Below, piece by piece: positions 17,989 through 27,531 of a stretch of DNA of 64,000 nucleotides. A model generated the notes under the pieces. It was not told the origin of the DNA, searched no databases, and saw only the letters and a program-made list of their open reading frames with translations. The stretch spans positions 806,001-870,000 of the forward strand of contig CCKK01000002.1 in the NCBI GenBank assembly GCA_001048675.1, read 5' to 3'. The position numbers were made by a program, and so were the translations under genes. Each line of letters begins with the position of its first letter. Position 1 is the first letter of the stretch. Origin of the DNA: Vibrio diabolicus (GTDB lineage: Bacteria; Pseudomonadota; Gammaproteobacteria; Enterobacterales; Vibrionaceae).

Positions 17989-19188
17989 TTAAGGTTTAAG
18001 CGATTTTAGCGACTCAATAGAAATGTCTTGCGAATAGTCGACGTCTTCAAAGTTAAAGCCATTTAGCTTCATAAATTCATCTTTAAAGCCTTGGTAATCA
18101 CCAATCTCTTTAAAGTTATTGGCGTTCATTTGTTCTAAAAGAGCATGGACTTCTTGTTGTACTTGCGGGTCAAGTTCTAAGTCGTCTATCCGGATTAAGC
18201 GTTCGCCGTCAACAGGCACTTTATCTTGATCGTACAATTTAGTGGTAAACAGTCGCTGCATTTGTTCAATACAACGTTCGTGAGTACCTTTTTCCTTCAT
18301 CACTCGATAAAGTGCTAATAGGTAGGGACTTAGCGCAGGAATGAACACACTGGCTTTCGTCACCAACGCCTTACACACTGTTGCGTAAGCACCGCCGTCA
18401 AAGTTGGCAAGTTTTAGATTCAACGAGTGACTGGTTTGGTGTAAATCTATTTTCGCTCGACCTAACGTACCATCGAGATAGATAGGGTGCGTAACGTCTG
18501 GTCCCATGTAAGAAAACGCGATGGTTTTGCAGCCTTGTGCAATCGAGTCGTTATTAATCAGTGTATCAATCCAGCTTTCCCAGTCTTCACCGCCCATCAC
18601 TTTGATAGTGGCTTCGGCCTCTTCCTCTGTTGCGGGAGTTAAAATGGTTTCTACCCACTGATCGTTTTCCAGCATAATTGAAGCGCCAGTAACAGGCTCA
18701 CCAATAGGCTTAATGACGCTGCGCCAAAACTCATCAGACTCTGGTTTAGGTCGAACACCCGTCGCTAAGCTATAGATGACTAAATCAACTTCACCTTCAA
18801 AGTACGTTTCAATGGCTTCAATCACTTGATTGCGGACAGAGTCAGAGAATGCGTCACCAACAATATTGATGGCGGTACGCCCCGCGTGATTTGCTTCTTG
18901 TTTAAAAAAGATGTTGTTATACCAACCCGCACTTCCAACGCCTTTATCTGAAGGCCCGCGCTCGAAGGAGACACCAATGGTATCAGCTTTAGCACCTCCG
19001 AAGGTGAGGGCAATACGAGCCGCTAACCCGAAACCAGAGGAAGCACCAATAATCAAAACCCGTTTTGGACCGCTTTTGATCTGCGGGGCGTGTTTTACGT
19101 ATTCAATTTGCTCTTTAATGGATGCATGACACCCGTGTGGGTGAGCAGAGCGAGCAACAACACCTTGAATTAAAGGGTCTATTCGCAT
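17989..19188 (-). CDS. fabV: enoyl-ACP reductase FabV
   Basis: A 399-residue protein of normal FabV length. It has the Rossmann nucleotide loop IGASSGFGLAARIALTFGGAKADT near residue 47 and the FabV marker DLVIYSLATGVRPKP. The catalytic Tyr-(X8)-Lys pair is in YLDGTLGRAK near residue 235. FabV reduces trans-2-enoyl-ACP in the last step of fatty-acid elongation and is known for triclosan resistance in Vibrio and Pseudomonas. The catalytic region (MGPDVTHPIYLDG) differs from the more usual GTEITWPIYWHG, so this may be the second FabV type some vibrios carry. tesA lies just upstream in the same direction, 82 bases away. Confidence 0.93.
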   Translation of the reverse strand: MRIDPLIQGVVARSAHPHGCHASIKEQIEYVKHAPQIKSGPKRVLIIGASSGFGLAARIALTFGGAKADTIGVSFERGPSDKGVGSAGWYNNIFFKQEANHAGRTAINIVGDAFSDSVRNQVIEAIETYFEGEVDLVIYSLATGVRPKPESDEFWRSVIKPIGEPVTGASIMLENDQWVETILTPATEEEAEATIKVMGGEDWESWIDTLINNDSIAQGCKTIAFSYMGPDVTHPIYLDGTLGRAKIDLHQTSHSLNLKLANFDGGAYATVCKALVTKASVFIPALSPYLLALYRVMKEKGTHERCIEQMQRLFTTKLYDQDKVPVDGERLIRIDDLELDPQVQQEVHALLEQMNANNFKEIGDYQGFKDEFMKLNGFNFEDVDYSQDISIESLKSLKP

Positions 19189-19270
19189 GTTGTTATCTAT
19201 CCTCGATGAGTGGAATTGAAAATAGATTAACGTAAAGTTAAGTAAAACTTATTGAGCTAGACCATTAAAA

Positions 19271-19874
19271 TTAGAGATGTTTAATTAATTCTTGAGCAAC
19301 AAAGTCAGCAATCCAAGGCTGTGCATCAGGCTTTGGGTGAAGGCCATCATCCATCATCCACTCGGGTTTGATGAGCACATGCTCCAAGAAGAATGGCATC
19401 AAGGTAACTTGTTGATGTTGTGCAAGCTTAGGGTAGATATCGTAAAACATATCGCTATAGCGCTTACCATAATTAGGTGGCACTCGAATTTGCATCATGA
19501 CAACGTCCGCACCTGAATCTTTTATCATGGTAATCATTTTTGAGAGATTCGACGTAATAAGTTTAGGAGGGAAACCTCTTAGGCCATCGTTGGCACCTAA
19601 CTCAATGAGCACCATATCAGGGCTGTGTTGGGTTAGTAGCTGTGGTAATCGAGCTAAGCCGTTGCCTGTGGTATCGCCAGAAATGCTGGCATTAATAACT
19701 GTTACATCTTGACCATGTTCCGACAACGCATCAGGGAGTAAGCTAGGCCAACTCTTTTCGATCGGCATCTGATAGCCCGCGCTCAGGCTATCACCTAAGA
19801 CAAGTAGCTTTTCGCTCGCATGTGCAGTAGCGGAAAAAACAAAAAAATAGAACTAAGGAAAGTATACGAATCAT
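19271..19874 (-). pseudogene. tesA: TesA thioesterase/lysophospholipase L1, frameshifted in signal peptide
   Basis: The main open frame (19271-19768) encodes the TesA SGNH-hydrolase body: blocks INASISGDTTGNG, IELGANDGLRGFP, and the final DDGLHPKPDAQPWIADF with the catalytic Asp and His. The catalytic GDSLSAGY serine motif and the signal peptide lie upstream but in another frame: ATG 19874 starts a signal peptide ([11 protein letters not shown]) that goes out of frame at the T7/T6 runs (A7 at 19841-19847 on the plus strand). Dropping one T gives a complete 200-residue protein. TesA is a periplasmic thioesterase and lysophospholipase. An over-called homopolymer is the simplest explanation. Divergent from ybbA, with overlapping start codons. 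Confidence 0.88.
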
Positions 19875-20565
19875 GCAAACACCTGTACTTAATGCACCTA
19901 TTGTTCAAGCCAATTTGGTTTCTAAACAAGTCTCTACTAATCAAGAGCAATTAACAATCCTCAAAGATGTAAATGTTGACATCAGGAAAGGAGAGAAAAT
20001 CGCCATCGTCGGTACTTCCGGTGCGGGTAAGTCAACGTTGATGACGTTGTTAGCTGGCCTTGATACACCAACATCAGGTGAAATTACCTTGTTAGGTCAT
20101 GAGTTATCAAAACTTGACGATGAAGCTCGCGCAAAAATTCGCGCTGACTCTCTAGGTTTTGTTTTCCAAAGTTTCTTATTAATCCCGAGCTTGAGTGCAT
20201 TACGCAATGTCACGCTTCCTTGTCTTTTACGTGGTGAAGCCGAAGATGAAGCAAGAGCCGCCGAATTATTAACCGCTGTTGGATTGGAAAAACGTGTCGA
20301 TCATCTTCCAAGTCAATTATCTGGTGGTGAACAACAACGTGTCGCGCTAGCACGTGCCTTTATGACACAGCCTGAACTGTTGTTCGCAGACGAGCCTACC
20401 GGCAATCTTGACCATCAAACCGCAGACAAAGTGATTGAGCTGCTATTCGATCTTAATGAGCAGCATGGAACAACGCTGATATTAGTTACACACGATGGTC
20501 ATCTAGCAAGTCGATGTGACCGTATTTATCGTATGGAGGCGGGTGAGCTTAAGGAGGAGGTGTAA
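19873..20565 (+). CDS. ybbA: YbbA-type ABC transporter ATPase
   Basis: A 230-residue ABC ATPase of the LolD/MacB-like group: Walker [11 protein letters not shown] near residue 48, Q-loop FVFQSFLL, signature [14 protein letters not shown] near residue 150, Walker [13 protein letters not shown] and H-loop LVTHD. It pairs with the large permease that starts at its stop codon. In E. coli ybbA and ybbP also lie divergent from tesA. This order supports the name; the cargo is not firmly known, though hydrophobic compound export is suggested. The ATG overlaps the tesA start (CATG), and its ribosome site AAGGAAAG lies inside the tesA signal-peptide region. Confidence 0.92.
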   Translation: MQTPVLNAPIVQANLVSKQVSTNQEQLTILKDVNVDIRKGEKIAIVGTSGAGKSTLMTLLAGLDTPTSGEITLLGHELSKLDDEARAKIRADSLGFVFQSFLLIPSLSALRNVTLPCLLRGEAEDEARAAELLTAVGLEKRVDHLPSQLSGGEQQRVALARAFMTQPELLFADEPTGNLDHQTADKVIELLFDLNEQHGTTLILVTHDGHLASRCDRIYRMEAGELKEEV

Positions 20566-23021
20566 TGTCTGCAGTATCATCAAGCGAAGCAACATCGACA
20601 GAAAGAAGCAGTGCAATAAAACACTCGTCAAACAAAAGCCTAATACGTTGGAGTTTCGGCGAAATAAGACAGGGGAACCTTTGGCCTATTAGCGTTGCTC
20701 TTATTCTTGTGATTGCGAGCATCTTTGCGCTTTCTGCATTAGCGGAGCGAATGGAGCAGGTGATCGTCAAACAGGGGAAGGATGCATTGACGGCGGATGC
20801 GGTGTTTGTGTCTGCTAATCCTATACCTGACACGTTGTTATCCTCGACTGAAAACCTAGAACGTTCGACGATGACACGATTTGCCACGATGGCATTTAGC
20901 GACAATGGTATGCAGTTGATTTCCGTAAGGGCAGTGGACGACAATTACCCTTTAATGGGAGAACTGGTACTAGACAACAACCCATCCGGTCGCGTTAAAG
21001 AGAACCAACTCTGGCTTGATGAGCGGATTATGTCTCAACTAGACGTCAAGTCGGGTGACAGCGTCACTATAGGCGATGCCGATTTTACGGTTTCAGGTGC
21101 AGTGCTGATGGAACCTGGATTAAGCTTTAACCCATTTCAACAAATGCCTTCTGCATACATTCATCAAAAAGACGTTGAGAAAACGGGAGCGATTCAAGTC
21201 GGGAGTCGAGTTCAATACCGTCTGTTTCTACAAGCCGATGATAAAACGCTAAAAGGCCTGCAAGAAGATACTGTTCTTTCTCCTAGTGATCGCTGGCGCA
21301 CGCAAGATACTGCCAGTCGTAGCAATGAGGTTTTTGAACGAACAACGCAGTATTTGTCTCTAACTGTTGCGATTGTCATCATTATGGCAGCGACAACATT
21401 GGTTCTTACTTGCCAAAACTATGTGAATAGTCGAACACAAACCATTGCGATGCTAAAAAGCCTTGGCGCAAGTCGACGATGGATTGAAAAATGGCTGTTT
21501 ATTCAAGTCACAATCCTGCTCATTAGCGCCAGTGTCGTTGGGTTATTGCTGGGGAGTGGACTGGAGTACTTATTGCGCATTCCACTCAAAGACTTATTAC
21601 CCGAACCACTACCTAGTTACGGCGTCACTCCATATTTGGTGTCGTTTATCTCAGCGGTTCTGATTACCGTTCCTGCTCTTGGTATACCATTGCTAGGTTT
21701 GATTAAAACTCCAGCCTTAGAAGTGCTACAGCAGGGCAAAGCGCAACGTTCTTGGAAGCGAATGTTGCTCGTTCTAGTCCCCGTTGTTCCATTACTTTTG
21801 CTTTATGCTGATAATACCTTAGTTTGGATTGTTCTTATTGGTATTGCAGTACTGTTTGTAGTGCTTGCTGCAGTGAGCGTCGCACTCACAAAATTGTTTG
21901 CGCGTATTTCAACACAACCTGCCATGAAGCTTGCGTTGAGTCGTATCAACCGCACGCCAGTAACCAGTGGCCTGCAGTTTGGTGCTTTGGCGTTGTCTTT
22001 GATGCTGCTATCTATTATCTGGCTTGTGCGCAGCGATATTCTCGCGGATTGGGAGAGAACCTTACCTGCAGACGCGCCAAATGTCTTCGCATTAAATATT
22101 GGTGATTACGAACTCGATAGCTACCTAGAAACCTTAGATAAAAATGGGGTTACACGGTCACAAGCTTATCCAATTATTCGTGGTCGATTGACAGAGATTA
22201 ATGGTCAAAACGTCAAAGAGATTGAATACGAAGGAGAAGGCTCTGACGCAATACGTCGTGAATTGAACCTTACGTGGGGAGACAGCCTGCCAGAGTATAA
22301 TGACGTGCTTGCGGGTGAATGGACAAATAAGGGGAGTGTCTCCGTAGAAGCCGATGTAGCAAATGACTTGGGCATCGAACTTGGTGACAAACTGCGCTTT
22401 GTTATTAATAGCCAGAACTACGATGCGGTAGTAGATACCATTCGTTATGTTGAATGGCGTGATATGAAACCTAACTTTTACTTTATTTTCTCATTCGACG
22501 TTATGGCTAATCTACCGGGTTCTTACCTCATCAGTTATAGAATTGATGAAGGGAACGAAGCACTATTAACGTCTATGTCTCGATCTCACCCAACGGTATC
22601 TGTTTTAGATATTCGTACCATGGGCGAAAAAATCCAGGATTTGATTCAACAAATCGTATCGGCAATCACTATTCTTGCTCTTTTAGGCGTGGTTGCGGGG
22701 TTGCTACTTATCTTCACGCTATTGAGATTAAGCTTATCTCAACGTCAGCAGGAGATCCGTTTGTATCGCACATTAGGCTCAAGTAAAAAAAGGATCAATA
22801 TGACTCTGTGGGCCGAATACGGCATTATGGCGTTGATTGCGAGCGGTGTCGCGGTATTCGCTGCGGAAGTTTGTGTTGCCGCGGTAATGATATATGGCTT
22901 CGATCTGAACGCACAAATTCACCCCGAATTGTGGATAGCTTTACCACTGGCAACATTTGTTACGTTGGCACTTGTCGTAATGAGTTTGTTGAAAAGATTG
23001 TTAACGCCAGTAAACACTTAA
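20565..23021 (+). CDS. ybbP: YbbP-type ABC transporter permease
   Basis: An 818-residue FtsX-family permease with the expected two-module layout: a helix near residue 38, a periplasmic region, three helices (about 260-360), further helices (400-500), a second periplasmic region and three C-terminal helices (690-800). The FtsX marker LYRTLGSSKKRI is near residue 730. TAATG joins it to ybbA, a one-base overlap indicating translational coupling. It should form the membrane part of the YbbA-YbbP exporter. Length fits E. coli YbbP (about 800). Confidence 0.9.
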   Translation: MSAVSSSEATSTERSSAIKHSSNKSLIRWSFGEIRQGNLWPISVALILVIASIFALSALAERMEQVIVKQGKDALTADAVFVSANPIPDTLLSSTENLERSTMTRFATMAFSDNGMQLISVRAVDDNYPLMGELVLDNNPSGRVKENQLWLDERIMSQLDVKSGDSVTIGDADFTVSGAVLMEPGLSFNPFQQMPSAYIHQKDVEKTGAIQVGSRVQYRLFLQADDKTLKGLQEDTVLSPSDRWRTQDTASRSNEVFERTTQYLSLTVAIVIIMAATTLVLTCQNYVNSRTQTIAMLKSLGASRRWIEKWLFIQVTILLISASVVGLLLGSGLEYLLRIPLKDLLPEPLPSYGVTPYLVSFISAVLITVPALGIPLLGLIKTPALEVLQQGKAQRSWKRMLLVLVPVVPLLLLYADNTLVWIVLIGIAVLFVVLAAVSVALTKLFARISTQPAMKLALSRINRTPVTSGLQFGALALSLMLLSIIWLVRSDILADWERTLPADAPNVFALNIGDYELDSYLETLDKNGVTRSQAYPIIRGRLTEINGQNVKEIEYEGEGSDAIRRELNLTWGDSLPEYNDVLAGEWTNKGSVSVEADVANDLGIELGDKLRFVINSQNYDAVVDTIRYVEWRDMKPNFYFIFSFDVMANLPGSYLISYRIDEGNEALLTSMSRSHPTVSVLDIRTMGEKIQDLIQQIVSAITILALLGVVAGLLLIFTLLRLSLSQRQQEIRLYRTLGSSKKRINMTLWAEYGIMALIASGVAVFAAEVCVAAVMIYGFDLNAQIHPELWIALPLATFVTLALVVMSLLKRLLTPVNT

Positions 23022-23070
23022 TCACTACAAATGTTATTAAATGTGGAACACTCCATGACACTTTTATTTT

Positions 23071-23100
23071 AGTTATCCACAAAAACAGTGGATAACTTTT
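23071..23100 (+). terminator. terminator after ybbP, with embedded DnaA-box-like arms
   Basis: AGTTATCCAC pairs exactly with GTGGATAACT over a 7-base loop and is followed by TTTT. The left arm also reads TTATCCACA, a consensus DnaA box, but the hairpin position and T run favour a terminator. Confidence 0.75.
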
Positions 23101-23374
23101 GGGATAACTAAATGGGGTAAAAAGTGGGGTGTTTCTGCAGGCTTTGCGCCATGGGTCTTACAGTGAAATTGTTATTCACATAGGCACAAAAAAGTGTCTT
23201 CCTAACCATGTCGTCAAGTACTTTTTTTGCAATTTTTTTCTACTTTAACGCACCATAAAGGCGCAGTTGGATATTTCGCAAACCCATGAACTTTTTGTGA
23301 TTTTAATCAAGCCCAAACACGAGTAGAATCCACCGTTAGTAAAGAATTTTCCTTATAAAATTTTTAGTGAAGCA
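23101..23374 (+). promoter_or_regulatory. non-coding upstream region of the FAD oxidoreductase gene
   Basis: No gene is visible here. The region is AT-rich close to the gene (TTATAAAATTTTTAG just before the ATG) and presumably holds its promoter. No clear operator was recognised. Confidence 0.4.
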
Positions 23375-24814
23375 ATGAAGTCTGAGTTTCCAAATTACAA
23401 AGATAAGCACATCGCTGTTGTTGGTGGCGGTGTCGCAGGTGCAACAGCAGCAATTCATTTTGCGGAGCTGGGTTTTAAAGTTTCCGTAATAGAGAAGGGC
23501 GTATCACTGGTAAATGGTCCGCCCATTTGCCATTTACATGCAGGTGGCAACTTATATCGAGAGATTTCTGAGCAACAATGTTTAGATTTGTTAGCACAAT
23601 CCATTGATACCGTTCGCCTATATCCGCTTTCACTGAATATTCGCCCGACGATCATTGCAGTCCCTCATTCAGATGGTGGAGACCCATCCGCACTTATTCC
23701 TCGACTAGAGGTGGTGAAAAATACTTATCAAACGCTCGTTGATAAAGATCAAAGCAACAAAGTGCTTGGTGAGCCAAGCGAATACTACAAATTGTATTCA
23801 AAAGAGGATCTAGAAGCACTCGCACAACGTACTCAACCAAGTCACCCTGCAACCTTTGATGAGTGGTGTATTCCTTTTGCTCAACATGCTGATCTAGAAG
23901 CGCTAAAGTACCCAGTTGTGGCGGTTCAGGAATATGGCTGGAGTGTTTTTCGCCTTGCCGCAATTGCCAACTTAACGTTGAACGCTCTGCCAAACGCCTC
24001 AGTATGCACACAAGCAACGCTCAAACAAGCGGACTGGATGGGTAATCACTGGCAACTTGGTTACGAACGAGATGGCATTGATTATCTTATGACATGTGAC
24101 TACTTGGTCAATGCATGTGGTTTTGAAACAGGCTCCATTGACAATACCATCGGTGCCAAGCGTGATAGGTTAGTTGAGTTTAAAGCCGCTTACGTAACCA
24201 AGTGGGCAGACTGTCAACAACTGTGGCCAGAAGTTATTTTCCATGGACCGCGTGGAACTGATAAAGGAATGGCTCAACTGACCCCCTATGGTGATGGTTA
24301 TTTTCAGCTTCACGGCATGACGAAAGGCATTACGCTATTTGAAGATGGCTTAGTTGAGAGTACGCCGTCCTCAGCTCAGCCCGAGCTGCCAGTTCCTTTA
24401 CTCTCAAAGATCCGTAACGGTTGGCGAGAAGAAGTCTTAGAAGAACGAACCAATAATGCTATCAAACACATGGTACAGTTCATTCCCGACTATCACTCTG
24501 CTATCAAAGGGGGAAAAGCCCTGTTTGGTGCCCAGCAAATTCCTGGAACGGATCCGGTACTCAGGGCAGCCGACGTGACCTTTGAAGACAACCATTACGC
24601 ACGAATAGAAGTGGTAAAAGCGTCATCAACACTACTCGCAGCGCAAAAAATGCTTCAGTTCTGGTTTGATATCGAACCTAACCAAAACGTGGAATCCCAA
24701 CATCCTGTCGCTGTGCATTGGTCTGAACAAGAAATTGAGCAGTACGCGATTAAACTCGCGCAAGAGCGAGACTATCCGCAAGCGTTAGCAGAGCGTTATG
24801 GGATGCCGGCATAA
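23375..24814 (+). CDS. FAD-dependent oxidoreductase, substrate unknown
   Basis: A 479-residue protein with an N-terminal FAD-binding Rossmann motif, VVGGGVAGATAAIHFAELG near residue 15, continuing to a conserved acidic end (VIEKG). The body fits the DAO/NAD(P)-binding Rossmann flavoprotein group; YLVNACGFETGS near residue 245 is the usual second FAD contact. No membrane helix or signal peptide is apparent. It lies convergent to pxpABC, 27 bases away, without sign of shared control. Substrate cannot be named from sequence. The ATG is preceded by a weak site (AGTGAAGCA). Confidence 0.8.
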   Translation: MKSEFPNYKDKHIAVVGGGVAGATAAIHFAELGFKVSVIEKGVSLVNGPPICHLHAGGNLYREISEQQCLDLLAQSIDTVRLYPLSLNIRPTIIAVPHSDGGDPSALIPRLEVVKNTYQTLVDKDQSNKVLGEPSEYYKLYSKEDLEALAQRTQPSHPATFDEWCIPFAQHADLEALKYPVVAVQEYGWSVFRLAAIANLTLNALPNASVCTQATLKQADWMGNHWQLGYERDGIDYLMTCDYLVNACGFETGSIDNTIGAKRDRLVEFKAAYVTKWADCQQLWPEVIFHGPRGTDKGMAQLTPYGDGYFQLHGMTKGITLFEDGLVESTPSSAQPELPVPLLSKIRNGWREEVLEERTNNAIKHMVQFIPDYHSAIKGGKALFGAQQIPGTDPVLRAADVTFEDNHYARIEVVKASSTLLAAQKMLQFWFDIEPNQNVESQHPVAVHWSEQEIEQYAIKLAQERDYPQALAERYGMPA

Positions 24815-24823
24815 CAGTTACGT

Positions 24824-24866
24824 ATGGGCTCAGAGGTTGTATTAATATCCAAAAAACTGAGCCCAT
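24824..24866. terminator. inverted repeat between convergent genes, possible terminator
   Basis: ATGGGCTCAG at 24824-24833 pairs exactly with CTGAGCCCAT at 24857-24866. The right arm lies within the last codons of pxpC. Convergent position suggests a two-way terminator, but the 23-base loop is long and no clear T tract follows. Confidence 0.45.
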
Positions 24867-25777
24867 TGGCACCATACTTCTTGCAAGCCTTGTCTATCTC
24901 CTTTCACAAAATTCACTTTTTGCCCGGGTTTCGCCTGTGCCAACCTTGGCAGGTCAATACGTGCTACACAGCCAAACTTAGGATAGCCACCGATGGTTTG
25001 GTGATCGTTGAGCAACACAATGGGATTACCATCGTTAGGAACTTGAATCGATCCTAGCGCAATTCCTTCCGACAGTACGCCTTCGTAAGGCGGTTTGATT
25101 TTGTTTCCCTCAAGACGATAGCCCATTCGATTTGAATCAGGGGATATGGTGAATGCGTTGCTATAAAAGGCTTGGCGAGCGTCTTCATCAAAGTCCTCAT
25201 TTTGATAGCCTTCAATCACTCTCAGCTTGATAGGTAAGTTGTAATCCGGCTTAAAGCGAAATGTCATCAGCCTTGGTTTGTGTTTCGGTAAGTTATGAGG
25301 AAAAAAGGGAAGAATATCGCCTGCTTTTAAAGCGCCACCATTTGAGTCATAACCACCAAGAGATTCTCTCGTGACGGTAGAGGCACTTCCTAAGTGCTGA
25401 GCAATATCGAACCCACCTTTAACCGCAAGATAGGATCGAAGTCCATTTTTTGCGACTCCGAACTGCAGCTTCTGCCCCTTCTTCAATGTAAAGTCAGACC
25501 AATTTGAGATAGGCTCACCATCTACTTTTGCATTCAAATCACCACCACATATTGCAAGATGGCAGTTATGTAGTGCGACAAAGCAAGCGTTACCCAAAGT
25601 AATTTCAATCGCAGCACAATTGACTACGTTACCAAGTAAATGGTTTGCCCAACTGTAGGCGTAATCATCTACGGGACCACCTTGAGTCACGCCAATATGC
25701 GCTAAGCCAAAACGGCCAAAGTCTTGAATCAAAGAAAGTGGCCCTGACTTTTCCACCAGCAATCCAGCGTAACTCAT
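24842..25777 (-). CDS. pxpC: 5-oxoprolinase subunit PxpC
   Basis: A 311-residue protein of the YbgK/PxpC family (related to biotin-dependent carboxyltransferases): start LLVEKSGPLSLIQDFGRFGLAHIGVTQGGPVDDYAYSWAN in separate conserved blocks, and the late NPIVLLNDHQTIGGYPKFG block near residue 255. With PxpA and PxpB it hydrolyses 5-oxoproline to glutamate using ATP. It starts 4 bases inside the pxpB end (ATGA-type overlap), so the operon is translationally coupled. Confident. Confidence 0.93.
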   Translation of the reverse strand: MSYAGLLVEKSGPLSLIQDFGRFGLAHIGVTQGGPVDDYAYSWANHLLGNVVNCAAIEITLGNACFVALHNCHLAICGGDLNAKVDGEPISNWSDFTLKKGQKLQFGVAKNGLRSYLAVKGGFDIAQHLGSASTVTRESLGGYDSNGGALKAGDILPFFPHNLPKHKPRLMTFRFKPDYNLPIKLRVIEGYQNEDFDEDARQAFYSNAFTISPDSNRMGYRLEGNKIKPPYEGVLSEGIALGSIQVPNDGNPIVLLNDHQTIGGYPKFGCVARIDLPRLAQAKPGQKVNFVKGDRQGLQEVWCQWAQFFGY

Positions 25778-26457
25778 AGAACACCTCCTAACTCGATAAA
25801 CTTTTGTTTGGAAATGGCATTAAATGTGACATTGTCACCTACTTCAAACGGTATAAAAGGTGGCGTATCAGAGAAAAGGGGAAGCGGGCTTCTACCGATA
25901 ATGTTCCATCCGCCAGGACTATCTGATGGATAGACGGCCGTTTTAGAGTCTGCGATTCCCACGCTTCCGGCTGGTACTCGCGTTCTTGGTGTAGCTAACC
26001 TTGGCATATGTAATTGAGTATCGACATCGGAGAGGAATGCAAACCCTGGAGCAAAACCAATCGCTGAAACCGCATACTCAGCTTGAGTATGTAAGGAAAT
26101 GAGCACGTCTAGTGATAGTCCACGATCTTGAAAGCGGGACAAATCTAGCGCGGTTTCTTCGGAGTAGTATACGGGAATAGTGATGTGGTTAGGTTGAACA
26201 AGGCTGAGCGATTGAGTATCAAACTGACTGATCATTTGATGCAGTTTATGCACTAAATCTTTTTCATTGATTCGAAAAGGCAAGTAATCAATGAGGATGG
26301 TTTGATAGGAGGGGACCACGTTCATAATGATTGACGCTAAAGTGTCTTTGATGTTTCGAGCAAGTTCTCCGATCGCATTTTCAGAGATATTCTCGTCAAA
26401 CTTAATGAAAATACTGCACTCAGAGATCAAAGAGATACTAAATTTCTCTTTATGCAT
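25774..26457 (-). CDS. pxpB: 5-oxoprolinase subunit PxpB
   Basis: A 227-residue protein of the YbgJ/PxpB (KipI) family. Landmarks are AIGFAPGFAFLSDVDTQLHMPR near residue 137, TPRTRVPAGSVGIAD near residue 160 and SPGGWNIIGRSP near residue 180. It forms the heteromeric 5-oxoprolinase with PxpA and PxpC. The B. subtilis homologue KipI inhibits a sporulation kinase, but the trio here is the metabolic set. It overlaps both neighbours by a few bases, indicating coupled translation. Confidence 0.93.
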   Translation of the reverse strand: MHKEKFSISLISECSIFIKFDENISENAIGELARNIKDTLASIIMNVVPSYQTILIDYLPFRINEKDLVHKLHQMISQFDTQSLSLVQPNHITIPVYYSEETALDLSRFQDRGLSLDVLISLHTQAEYAVSAIGFAPGFAFLSDVDTQLHMPRLATPRTRVPAGSVGIADSKTAVYPSDSPGGWNIIGRSPLPLFSDTPPFIPFEVGDNVTFNAISKQKFIELGGVL

Positions 26458-27212
26458 TAATTTCCTCCCGCGTATAGGCTTTGACGGATCTTTTGGATCA
26501 GCGCGATCGACTCTTCATTGTCACCATGAACACAAATCGTATCGGCTTCCAGTAAAATGTAGCCGCCAGAAGCGGTTTTGACACGCCCAGAGTCTGCTAA
26601 CGTACGGACTTGCTCAAGTATCGCATGCTCACTATTTAATACGGCATTAGGCTGTGTCCTAGGTGTAAGTAATCCGTCATCTTGATACAAACGGTCTGCA
26701 AATGCTTCAAACAGCAAGGGAACGTCATAATCATCTGCGATTTCTAAGTATTTTTCGTTTTCCTGTGACGCTAGAATCATTAACGGCACTTTGAACAAAG
26801 CTGCCGCCTTTACGACTGATCTAAATATCGAATCACTTTTCATCATGTCGTTGTATAACGCGCCATGAGGCTTTATATAGCTAATATCTGTGTATTGAGC
26901 CCGACAAAGTGCCTGTAAAGCGCCTACTTGGTATATAACCATGTTAGTAATTTCATCACCCGTCATGTTTATACTGCGCCTGCCGAAGCCTTGGAGGTCG
27001 GCGTAGCCCGGGTGTGCTCCAATATCAACATCGTTGTCGTTGGCGAGAGTGATAGTGTCGTGCATGACATTAGGATCGGAAGCATGAAAACCGCACGCGA
27101 TGTTTGCCATATCAACATGAGGCATAACATCTTCGTCTGCCCCCATAATCCAAGAGCCAAAGCTCTCACCCATGTCACAGTTCAATGTAAGTTGCTGTTT
27201 ATTCAATGTCAT
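26457..27212 (-). CDS. pxpA: 5-oxoprolinase subunit PxpA (LamB/YcsF family)
   Basis: A 251-residue LamB/YcsF protein: start LNCDMGESFGSWIMGADEDVMPHVDMANIACGFHA (in blocks) with the conserved Asp, Glu and His residues, IGAHPGYADLQGFGRR near residue 80, and YIKPHGALYNDMM near residue 118. First gene of the pxpABC operon, which recycles 5-oxoproline, a damage product of glutamine, to glutamate. ATG 27212 is preceded by a weak site (AAACGT). No regulator is next to the operon. Confidence 0.93.
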   Translation of the reverse strand: MTLNKQQLTLNCDMGESFGSWIMGADEDVMPHVDMANIACGFHASDPNVMHDTITLANDNDVDIGAHPGYADLQGFGRRSINMTGDEITNMVIYQVGALQALCRAQYTDISYIKPHGALYNDMMKSDSIFRSVVKAAALFKVPLMILASQENEKYLEIADDYDVPLLFEAFADRLYQDDGLLTPRTQPNAVLNSEHAILEQVRTLADSGRVKTASGGYILLEADTICVHGDNEESIALIQKIRQSLYAGGN

Positions 27213-27531
27213 ACGTTTTATTTCTACACAAGCAATGGGTTCACGATGCAGGAAAATGCATCTAGGTTCAGTGACTCACTTCATTCTTCTATCATGAAAG
27301 CGAGGTTTATGATCTGATGGCTGACGAAAAAGATCACTTTAGTCCATAAAGATGTTGCCGTTATTTGAGTTGATCCGAATTTTAAGGTGTTTCGTTCCTT
27401 TTCCATCCAATTATTGAGAATTTAAGGTTATTTTGCATTGGCATCGTGTTAATCTTGTCGCCCTTAATGGGTAATAGATTGCATAACAACGCTTCTGTCA
27501 TTTTTAGTGGTTGTCTGCGACAGGAATACAT
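27213..27531. promoter_or_regulatory. divergent intergenic region between pxpA and a GGDEF gene
   Basis: A 319-base non-coding gap between divergent genes, so it must hold both promoters. A small inverted repeat, GATGCA/TGCATC around 27246-27263, lies in the pxpA leader. No named operator was recognised. Confidence 0.4.

Noticed and set aside
23071..23097. DnaA-box pair as replication origin
   Set aside because: The two boxes are the arms of one hairpin followed by T residues right after ybbP; no further boxes or unwinding element seen, so a terminator is simpler.
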